From: Miscanthus floridulus
Lineage: Eukaryota > Streptophyta > Magnoliopsida > Poales > Poaceae
DNA: 64,000 bases
Direction: 5' to 3'
Assembly (NCBI RefSeq): GCF_019320115.1
Contig: NC_089591.1
Coordinates: 17,152,502-17,216,501 of the forward strand
Notes under the pieces: generated by a model
What the model saw: the letters and a program-made list of their open reading frames with translations, nothing else
The model's database searches: none
Told to the model about the DNA's origin: nothing
Shown here: positions 11,059 through 23,000 of the stretch, piece by piece
How the letters are laid out: each line of letters opens with the position of its first letter
Position numbering within the stretch: position 1 is the first letter of the stretch
Program-made: the position numbers and the translations under genes

Positions 11059-14000
11059 CTGTGCGTGATGGAGTTCCAAACAGCCTTCTGGGTTAGTAAG
11101 GTGTACCAAAATGTGAAGAAATAGGGGATACCAATTACCAAACGCAGAGTGCTACTAAGTAAAGATCGGATTACACTATACGTGCATTTTACTTTCCCAA
11201 GTGTATGCATAGGTTTTCTTTCTTCTAAATGTTGCAGTGCAACTGGCCGGATGCCTCTGGATGGCTGTGAGCATTTTTTTAGTACATTTAATTCAAATAC
11301 TAGATAGAATGGTTGTATTTAGGGTATGCTACCTCTTTTTTTTTTTTTTTGAAGAAGAAGAAAAGAGTCTGTTACCTCTTGCTGATACTCTGAGAAACCT
11401 TGTGTACCATGAGGCCTCAATGACTTGATAGCCACAGGCATGCCATCTAGGTCTCCTTTGTACACTGGCCCATATCCCCCTTCTCCAATGATATTTTCTG
11501 AGTGGAAGTTATTGGTCGCTTTCCTAATTTGTGAAATTGAGAACTGGACAATGTGCTCTGGAATTTGCAGCTCTGGATATCTTGGTTCAGCAAAACACTT
11601 CTTTGGTGAAGTGGCAGTTTGCGTTGGCAACAAGCTGTATTCTTCATGATTGTGCACCTCTCCTTGCAGCTCCTTCAATTTCTTTTGGAGTTTGTCAATT
11701 TCCTCCTTTTCAAAGGCAACATGAAGTGCTGAGTATCCAAACTGATAAGCAGTAAGGAGTCGCACAACTATTCGTAGATTGTCAAATCAATCTCAAAACT
11801 ACAAATTTAGGAAGTTGCATAAAGAAGACATATGTAACATGTCAAAGTATCATAAAAGCTGCATATGTAATCTACCGTGTTTCACAAAACTACAAATTTT
11901 ATGCCTCAATGGCTCACAAAACTGCGCATTTAATTTCAGGCAGATGAGATGTGTGGTTTTGTGATACATTGGCCTACTAATTGTGTAAATTTGTCAAACA
12001 TTACATATAAAATTTTAAGTTTTTGTGATACATTACGCATCAAATCTGTTTTGCGATAGAATTCCTTAAAATTTGTTTTTAAAGTACAAGAGGGCATACT
12101 ACATTTGTAGGTACGCAACATACCTATTAATTAAATCTGTTTTTTCCCATTCTAACTTTAGTTTTGCCAAATTTCGTAACTCATGTTTTTTATGGTCAGT
12201 AACAAGGAGTGCTTTTTTTACTAAAATTGGAATGGAGTCCCTTAATATTCTTTTATTAAAAAAGAATAAAATAAGCTATTTACAAAAAGGAGTAAAAGAA
12301 TATACAACACGAAATATTTAGACTTCGACCAAAGGGTTATGTCTGCATTCAACAGCAACAATGAGATTCCAATAGTTCAATGTTATCATGGGGCTTGCAT
12401 TTTATTTTCTGTATGTGACTATTTTCCCAAACCTGTCTGATTGATGTTTTCAAATTACCTGCATTATTATCCTTTTAGTTCTGAATGAATGATTACTATC
12501 ATAAGCTTAATAAACCAAAAATATTGCTAACTTTCTGTGTCCACAGTTAACTAAGGCCTATGGTAATTCTCAAAAAAAAAAAAAAACCTAAGGCCGGCTC
12601 TGTTTTAGGAGTACAACCTGAGGAAAAGTATGTGTCATGTAGCTTTTACCATAATCTTTGCAGCCTTTTCACCCTTAGAAAAGTGCTCCATCTGGCAAGT
12701 GCTGGATTTCTCAGTGATTTTTTCAGTTGTTGTGTCGTATTCCTGCACATCATGTATAAAGTAAGAAATCAAATATATCGTACCTACACAAAGTGCAGAG
12801 TTCAGAAAAAAATAACAAGTGGAGTTTGTCTATTTCCTCCTGTCTGAAGGCAATATTTTTTTAATAATGGAACTTATTTGGGCAATTTACATCCTCTGAC
12901 TCATGCAGCCAATTGTTCAATAACTACAGAGTATTAATATGGAGCTCATAGTACCTACTCTGCATTTCTGAGCTCGTTCATGTATAGATGCCAAAATATC
13001 TGATCTGCTTCCATATCCAATATTTCCATTGTTCTCCATATGATCATTGCTGTGCATTTTACAATCATTTTGTAGATCGAGTCAATTCCAGATTTAATCC
13101 AGATGTTACTGAAACAATGTCATCCACAGTCATTGACTTTGTAGAATATCTTGATCATACCTAGTGGAGATGTGTTTACCACTGAGGACCAGCCAAACTT
13201 GACAGCATCGTCTAAGCACCTCTTGTGTTGACATGTTCCTGCATATCTTAGATTATTTTTTTAATACTACGATAGGGATATTTATTTAGTTTTACCTGTG
13301 TACAAGCATTACATAGAGGACTACATGTCAAGATGCTATTGTGAATGAGTATATCAAGTTCTAACCTTGAACCGATGACAATTCTCTTAATTTTGAGCAT
13401 CTTTACCAGGCTCACGACACCAGCAACAATGTCACGGTGTGTAAGGTAATATGCACTAACCTGCAGGAACACATACCTGTTTAAAAAATATGTTTCGTGC
13501 CAAATTTTTACATTGTTATGCTTAGGTTTCAGGAGCCTATGGTAATATTAATACTAGTTCAGTTTGTAAAGCCTGTAGTTGAGAGCTTCCCACTTTAGGC
13601 TCGAACTTGGGTGCTCTCAAATTACCTCCGTGTGCACCCTCCTTTTAAGACAAAGCCAAGGTTAACAATAATATGGCTTTGTCCACCTGACTGCTATATG
13701 AAGATGGGAAGAGGTTCATTTCGAGGGATTCATGACTACACAGACATCAGGAAAAGAGATAATTAATACTACAGAACCAAAATGTTCTTAATATTACTAG
13801 TTCGCGCCCAATATAATGCTCGCTCTTATGAGTCATTTTGGCTCTTTCCAAACCAGAAACTACCTTGATCTTGCTTCTATAAGTGGAGAGTGTTGCTTTC
13901 CTGCTTGGTTTGACTTGGCCTATATATTTTAACTTAGTTAATAATCAATCAATTCCATTATCTAAAAAGTTAAACAGTCAATGGAGAAATAATTTGTGTG

Positions 14001-17000
14001 GCCTGTTTTGTTTATCAGTTACATTGCATTTGCATGCAATTGGTTGCCAAAATCACTACATGACAATGAGCAAAGCTGGCACACTTTTGATTCACGTACG
14101 TAACTAATGACTTAGATTACAGAAAGAAGCAAGGAATGCCACTCTAGTCGGTAGCCTTCAAGTTGGGCTCGAGAAAAGCTCGTTAAAAGTAAGCATTAGT
14201 GACAAAGTGATGCAGCAAATTTTTGTTTTCGTCACTGAGTACTAGCATGTGATGTGTCAAAGAAAGCACATATATATGATGCATGTGACTTGACATGTTA
14301 TTTCTTTTCCCATATCTAAATTCCTGGTCTCCCGTCATTAATGAGAGTTTTGCATCATTGTCTTTCCTAGGAAATCGACGACTAAAGCCAGGTTATTGTG
14401 TCACGCATGGCCATCCTAAGCAAGACAAGCTATCAAGAAAGGTGCAAATGGAATGGAAAATTGTTAGCTGGGGGAAGGGCGGCAGAGTTAGGCCAATGAA
14501 ACACCCTTTGGAACACTGCTCCTAGATCTTCACAGTCGGTTCAAAAATCCCTCTTCGCTACCGGATTTTGAACCAACAGTGGCATACTGACAGTGATGAA
14601 GGGGCTCATCACTACCGGTTATAAAAAACCGACAGTGATGTGGTTTTCAGGAAATCCAAAAAAGGCTGAAAAATAAGAATTTTTATTTTAATTCTGGGAG
14701 AGGCCCTACTAGACAGCTACAAGCCATGCGATTTTTTCGCACGAATAACATGCGCTTCGCAGCGACCGGTGCTCGAACCCCTAACCTCCTGCTTCTCGTC
14801 TTCGTCCCCTAGCCGCTCCACCTGCAAGCTGTTTGTGTCCAAATGAGATTTTCGTCCTAGCCATTTTATGTTCATCTGATTTTGAAATGAGTATTCGGGA
14901 CCCTAAACGAATTCAAATAAAAAATTTATTAGCTGCAAAGTTTTATAATTTTTTCGAGATCTACAACTTTTGTTTTGGTAGTTTCTCCATCCGAGGTCGT
15001 TTACAAATTTGAATTTTAAACTTGAGAAATTCAAACGTAATTTTCATGATAAGATGATTTCAAATTAAAAAGTTGTCAAAAACAAAGTTTCATAACTTTT
15101 TGAGATCTACAACTTTTGTTTTTGCTGTTTGTCCATCCGAGGCCGTTTAAAAAATTCAAATGTTAAATTTTTAGAAATTTAAACGTAGTTTTCTTAGACA
15201 AGATGATTTCAAATCAAAAAGTTGTCAACTACAAAGTTTCATAACTTTTTGAGATCTACAACTTTAATTTTGATAGTTTCTCCATCCGAGATCGTTTAAA
15301 AAATTTGAATTTCAAATTTTATAAATTGAAACGTAATTTTCCTTGACAAGATGATTTCAAATCAAAAAGTTATCAACTATAGAGTTTCATAACTTTCTGA
15401 GATCTACAACTTTTATTTTAGTCATTTGATCATTTATTCATGCAATAAAGTGGTAGTAACATTGTTCACAAATGTTACATATCTCTTATAGTTTATGAAA
15501 CTATAAGAGAGATATGTAAATTTTGTGACCAATGTTAGTACGACTTTATTGGATAAAGAAATGACCAAAATAAAAGTTATAGATCTTGATAAGTTCTACA
15601 ACTTCTATGTTGATGACTTTTTCAGTTGAAATCATTTAGTATACCAAAATGACGTTTGAAGTTGCTATTTTTTGAAATTCAAAATTCAAATAGATAAAAA
15701 ACAGTCACATGAAAAAGATGTATTAAATAATAGCTGGAAGAACATAATAAATTGATAGAGCATGATCAGAGTTCTTCAATAATTTTAAAATTTAATTTTA
15801 AACAACATTTTAAAGTAGTAAATGATTTGAAATAAAAAAGTTATCAACTACAAAGTTGCATAACTTTTTGAGATCTACAACTTTTGTTTTGGGCATTTCT
15901 CTATCCAAGGTCAGTTTGAAAAATTCAAATTTTAAATTTTAGAAATCAAACGTAATTTTCGTTAGATAGATGATTTTAAATGAAAAATATTTGGACATCT
16001 GAACGATCTCAAATTAAAAAAGTTTGATCTACAAAGTTGTAGATCTTATCGAGTACTACAACTTTGATATAAAGTTCATCTGCATCGGATATCATGTGAG
16101 AAACTTATAAAGTTTTCTTGTAGCATATCACTCTAGGTTCAAGTCACGAACCAACAGTGATAGTATCAGTGTCGGTTCTTGGCTAAAACCGAAAGTAATG
16201 ACCCAATATCACTGCCGGTTCTTAGCTAAAACCGACAGTGATATGAACCGACAGTGAAGACTCGAATATCCGGTTTTAGCTAAAAACCAACAGTGATAGG
16301 CTATCACTGTCGGTTTCTTAAAATCCATAGTAATAGCAGCCGGCAGTGAAAGTCATATTTGTAGTAGTGTAAGATTTGACACAAAAAGGGGAAGACCTCA
16401 ATAAGATTCAACCATGCGATGAAGATTACAAAGGAGATAACCTCATTAACATAGGGTAAAGAGTTTTGTCCAATGATTGTAGAAGGCAATATAAGGGGGT
16501 TAACAAGCATTCAAGCAAGTGTAATTGGTTCAATTGGTCATGTTTTTATAAAATATGCTTTCCTTCGGTTATGTTGTTATCAATCACCAAAAGGGGAGAA
16601 TTAAATGACAACATAATCATTGGGAGTAACATGGTTGGTAGGAATGTTTTTAAGTGGGTCCCTAGGATGCAATGCATTAGAAACATGTAGTTAGGAAAAA
16701 CAATCTGAAGTAAGTCATTAATTTCCTTGAAGAGATGCATACCTCGAATAGTTTGTTGATGAAAGAATTGCAAGCACAAGATTATTGGGCAACACAAGAA
16801 ATGTTGGAGTTCAATATAATGGATAATTTGATGGAGAATAAAATAAAGTGTTTTATTATATAGTATACTCCCCCAGTCCAATTGAAAGTGTCGCTTTTGA
16901 CTTTTAGATTTCTTGTTTGACTGCTCGTCTTATTCAAATTTTTTTATAAATAATAAAATAAATAAATCATTATTAAAGTATCTCTAATAATAAAATAAGT

Positions 17001-20000
17001 CACAACAAAATAAATAACATTATACAAATTTTTTGAATAAGACAAACGGTCAAATAAGAAGTCTAATAGTAAAAAACGAAACTTTCAATGGGACGTAGGG
17101 AGTAGCATGTAGGACTAGGCTAAGCAAAAATGAGTGTACTAGATGATTTGGTTATGCACGATAGAGTGTATTTCCAGAGAGAGACGGAAGTTGAAGCATT
17201 GTGTGAATACATGTATAATATGGTCTACTATTGAAGAATGTGAGCACTTGTGTACTCACTATAGGAGTGAATTAACAGTGCTATGAAACACCTGATAAAT
17301 GTGATGTGTATTATTCAATGCAAAAAACAAAGGTCTGTTGAGGAGAAATGAGCACCCAAATAACCAGTGAGAAGAATGGAGCGGATTCCAGCAACTAATT
17401 GTTTAAAGATGCACACACTAGATGATCTGGTGTATACAAAATTTACTGCAAACACCATGGAGTGAGTACAAATTTTCAACTGATCACCGTGGAAATAGTT
17501 GTTTGATTGTTTGAGATATAAATAACACCCTACTCGATCGTTTGATGTGTTTATGATCTTCATCGAAGTCTAGATGTGTGCTACTACACTTGAAAAGACA
17601 TCCAAGCCACCAAAGTGCTTGACATTATTAGTGCTATATTAAGCCTAGCGAGAGTGTTTGCAGGTTGTGGCTACCCAAATTTCTAGTTCGAGGAGGAACC
17701 ACACATGGTACTCTTGGTGTGCAATTTTGCCCTGAGTCTTGAGGGGCTCGCTAGGAAGCTTATTGACCTTCTGGATTAGCCAGTAATGGCAATAGGGTGT
17801 TGTGTGGGGATGCAGTGACCCTTGCCTCTAGTGGCAAGTAGCTCATCCTTCTTGGTAGAACCTTTGTGGCATCATCCAAGGCCTTGACCAAGAGAGAATA
17901 GGGTGGTAGTTAGACCACCGATACTATAGGATTAATTTTCATGTATAGAGTTTGCGCCTTCATGTTCATTGTCTTTACTTACTGCATATGTGACTTTACT
18001 TTTGAGTAGCTAGAAAGGCTTGTTGACAGTATTGGGTATTGTCTTCAAAACTATTTTGTGGTGATTGGTAAAGCACTAGATAAATGTTAAAAGCACATCT
18101 AGATATCATGGTCTAGTTTTGACTTTGGGCACCCTAGGATTAGTTTTTAAGTTTCTAATTCGTCCTTCCCAGGTCGCACTTTCCTATGCCCATGGACCAT
18201 GCTTTTGCAATCTCTATGATTTTTGAAGTTCTTTTTGGCATTTTTGTTCTTCACGATTGGCTGTGATTTTGATATTATTTCTTGGAGGAAGGGATAGGAC
18301 AGGTGTGGACATCTCTCTAGGGTGATCCCCTGTCATAAATACCACACAAGCATCTCCATTTTGTGGGTTTCTCAAGTTCTTCATGCAGGTTTTCCTAAAT
18401 CCTCAAAATGCAAAGAAAGTCTTGATCTTTTTAAGAACTTTTTGTCAAAGATATGACATGTATTAGGGAAGCTATGATTTAAATTCCGCTGGGTTTAAAT
18501 TCCTAAATCTCCAAAATACACAAACATCTCCCATTCCATTTTTTCTAGGCTGTGGTGATGTGGATACTCTGTATTTGCTGACCAAGAACCTCATCTAAAC
18601 TGCGTCCAAAGTTTCAGGACCTGCAGGATGTGGAGAGTCTATACTGGATTTAGATGGCCTGGGTTCGATACTGAGCACCTTCACCCTGGTCTAATCCGAA
18701 GGTTCTGGGTGCTCTATAGTTCTGGATGTTTCGAGTATTTCAGGTTATCAAGTCACTTTTCACTATGCCAGAAAAGCAGATTAGTGACGCGTCTAAACAA
18801 TCATTAGTGACGCGGAAAACACGCGTCACTTACATTGCGTCTGTGATGTGAAAAGATTAGTGAGGCGTGGAAACGCGTCACTAATGATGGTCACCAGTGA
18901 CGCGTATAGTCACCTTACATTGCGTTTGCCTCCTTTGTGCTGTTTTGGCATAGTGTTTGTGTTATGACCGGCATCCCCTATGCCAGGCGTAGGCTCAATA
19001 GTGGCTAGTGGGCCGGTCTGTTAAGGGGCTTAGAGACCCAATTTATCGCTTATTTGGTATTTTCTTAGAGATAGATATAGTACCTTAATTATAGCATCTG
19101 TAGGGAAGGATAAATACCTGTAATCTGGGATGATTGGAATTAAGCAGAAAGCAACAATTAAGTTGCTGGCTTCCCTTGGGAGCCAGCCGTCCCTGCCCTC
19201 TCTCCCTCATGTGAGCTCTAGGGCAGCAGCAGCAGCCGCCGCACTCTCACCGTCACGGCCCCTCACCGACATCGAGAGTATAGACCATGTCCTCCCCTCT
19301 TCCACCCCTATAACCTGCGCAGCAACTCCGGTAGGACATCAAGTCCTATCAACCTGGTATCAGAGATGTCAGGCCCTAATCCCACCAACACTCTGCCGCC
19401 GCCGCCACCGATCACCTCCGCTGCCGCGGTGGTCACCACCTCGCCGCTGCCACCTGCCTCTACGCCCGCTGCCCAGATGAAGCATGCGCACAGATGACGC
19501 CGGATCAGGTGGCTGCCGTCATCGGGGAGCTGACTTGCTCGGTGGCTGCCATCCAGTCCTACCTGGCCGACTGCACCACCGCCGCTACCGCCGCCGTCGT
19601 TGCCGCTGTCGCAACCGGCTATGACCACCCTGCCAGCGGTGCTCCCATATGGGATGGCCTACTCTAGCACGATGGGCATTCCCATCCATCTCCTCCGGAT
19701 GCCGCCTTCCCCTTCGCCGATCCCATCGTGGGCTTTAGCCTCGACGACCAGCCCGGTGTACACCATGGCGACCTCTTCGGCTTGTGACATCAGTAGTGCC
19801 ACTGCCCACTACCGCTGTTGTGGTCTTCCACGGGGGACCCAGGTCGATGGCTTTTTCTATGGGGGTTCCGACGGCCCCCTCTTCTATGGATCTAGGCACC
19901 TAGGTGTGAGTGCCTCCCCGTCCATAGGCAGTGTTCCAGAGCCCTTCGTCCAGGGTTCGCATGGGCCCCCTCAGGGTGCTCACCCTCTGTGTTTCTACAA

Positions 20001-23000
20001 GCTTGAATTTACGACCTACGATGGCTCCGAGGACCTCCTCAATTGGATCAATCACTGTGAGCAATTTTTCCAAGGGCAGTGTACCCTAGCCTCAGATCGC
20101 AGCTGGCTCGCGTCCTATCATCTGACTGGTGCAGCACTGACACTGGTATTATGCCTTGTAGCAGGATGAGGGCATGCCCACCTAGGATCGTTTCAAGGAG
20201 CTGTGCAATCTACAGTTCGGGCCAGCGGTTCGTAACACCCGACTGTCCGAACTCACCTGCCTTCCGTTCATCTCCACTGGTGCAAGACTACTCGGCTCGC
20301 TTCAACATCGTGCTCTGCCATGCCCGCAATCTCTCAGGCACCGCAAAAGGCTGAGCTGTTTGTGGATGGCCTCTTGGAGCATATCAAAGTCAACTGTGAA
20401 GCTTCGGGAGCCCCAGGACCTTCAAACGGCCATGCATCTGGCCCGAGCGTTCGAGCGCTGGGCTAACGCCACTATGTTGGCCATAGGACAGCGTGGCAGC
20501 CCGGCCACCCTAGCGGCCAGGTCTTCTAGTGCCCCCTCGACCCCTGGCGCCCCCTCCTAGTAGCTCCCGGCGCGGCTGCTATTCCAGCAACAGCAGGGTT
20601 GGCAGCCCCTGCTCGGCCTTTCCTGCCGTTTGTCTCCAGCCGAGCAATTAGAGCGTCACTGCTAGGGTCTCTGCTATAACTGCGATGAGCCGTATGTGTG
20701 CGGCCATGTGTGTCCATGGCTCTTTTATCTAGAGTCCACGGATTTTCTCGACGACGAGGTTCCCGCGGAGGTGGCTGCGGTAGCAGCCTTCTAGGAGAAT
20801 GCCGCACCCTAGGAGCTTGTTCCTACCACCGTCTAGGAGCTCATAGCCTAGCCCACCAGTCTTCCTGTATGCCATTACTAGCATCCGGACTAAGAATGCC
20901 ATGCTCCTCCTAGTCCATGTTCATGGCCATCATCTCGTGGCGCTCCTCGACTCAGGCTCGACGCACAACTTCATCAATGCCGACTTCATGCGCCGCCTAT
21001 GCCTCTCCACCATACCCCATCCTTCCATGTAGGTGCTGGTGGCTAATGGGGACCGTGTGCCCTACGAAGGGGTCGCCCAGTGATGTCACCCTCGCCATTG
21101 GTGGGGAGGAGTTTACCATCAGCTGCATCGGCATCAATCTCGAGGGGTTCGATCTCATACTCAGGGTTGAGTACCTCCGCACCTTGGGTCCTATTCTCTG
21201 GGACTTTGAGAATCTGTGCATGGCATTCACCCGTGGCAGCCGACGTATTCTGTGGAAGGGCATTGGCTCTCCCCGCGACGACATTTGGGAGCCAGCCACG
21301 AGGGCAGTCACTGGCTGCCCCATCACAGCCCCTGCTGGACTGCCTCCTCCACCAGTTCAGGCTGGTCTTCGACGAACCACAGGGGCTGCCATCGGTGCAG
21401 TAATATGATCACAACATCTACCTGCTTCCGGGCACAGCACTGGTCGTGGTTCGTCCCTACCGCTACCCCCAGCTACTAGAAGGACGAGCTAGGAACGATA
21501 GTGTGTAGCCATGCTCACCCAAGGCATCATCTGACCGAGCACGTCCTCGTCCTCTGCCCCCATGCTGTTGGTGCGCAAGGCGGATAACTCCTGGTGTTTC
21601 TGCATCGACTACCGCGCTCTCAACGCCAAGACATCTAAAGACAAGTTCCTGATCCCGATGGTTGATGAGCTCCTCGATGAACTGCATGGTGCCTAGGTTT
21701 TTCACCAAGCTCGACTTGCACTCGGGCTACCATCAGGTGCGGATGCATCCTGACGACGACGCCAAAATAGCGTTCTGCACACACCACGGGCACTTCAAGT
21801 TTCTGGTGATGCCATTCGGCCTCTCCAATGCTCCAGCAACTGTTCTAGGTCCTGATGAACGACATGCTTCACCCCTTCCTCTGCAGGTTCGTGCTGGTGT
21901 TCTTCGACAACATCCTCATTTTTAGCTCTTCGTGGGCAGAGCACTTGCAACACATCAGCATCGTCCTTGACACGTTACGGGCGCACAGGCTCCACCTCAA
22001 GCGCTCCAAATGTTCATTTGGGGCCTCCTCGGTGGCGTACCTCGGCCATGTGATTTCAACAGGCGGTGTAACCATGGACGCCGACAAGGTGGCCATTGTG
22101 GCGTCGTGGCCGACCCTACGGTCCGCCCGTGGCCTGCGCGGCTTCCTAGGCCTTGCCGGCTACTATCGGAAGTACATCCATGACTTCGGCGTCATCGCAG
22201 CCCCGCTGACTCGCCTCCTGTGGAAGGATGCGTTCGCTTGGTCCGATGAAGCGGACACGGCATTCTAGGCGCTCAAGCGGGCTTGTCTACAGGCCCCGTG
22301 CTCCAGATGCCCGACTTCGCAAAGCAGTTCATCGTGGACTGTGATGCGTCCGGCGCCGGGCTCAGCGTGGTTCTCCACCAGGACGATGGACCGCTCACCT
22401 TCTTCAACCGGCCGTTCGCTGCACGTCATCTCAAGCTTGTGGCTTATGAACGTGAGCTGATCGGGCTCGTCTAGGCCGTCCGCCACTGGCGGCCATACCT
22501 GTGGGGGCATCACTTTTTGGTCCGCACGGATCATTACAGCCTCAAGTTCTTGCTGGACCAACGCCTCTCCACCGTGCCGTAGCACCAATGGATCAGTAAG
22601 CTGTTTGGGTTCGACTTCGCCGTGGAATATCGACCCGGATGGCTTAACACTGTGGCGGATGCTCTGTCCCGTTGCGACATCGAGGACGGTGCTGCTTCAG
22701 GGGCGGCTGTGCACTTGCTGTCCTCGCCGACATTCACCCTCCTCAACGACATCCGCACGGCTACAGCAGCAGCGGGGGACGCTCAGCTTCTCCTTCGGCA
22801 CCTCCAGGAAGGCGCGCTGGCTGCACCTTGGCGCGTCGACGATGGTCTCCTACTCCACGGTGCCCACATATTAGTGCCAGCTTATGATGACCTGCGCCAT
22901 TAGGTGCTCCTCCTGGCTCACTTGGCGGGCCACGAGGGAGTCCAGAAGAAGCTCCATCGCCTGCGCTTAGACTTCTACATCCCCGGTGACCACACTCTTG

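Noticed and set aside
13080..13110. Alternative acceptor for kinase exon 5 (tttcag)
   Set aside because: It stays open in exon 5 but creates a stop in exon 6, whereas the acceptor at 13050 keeps the frame.
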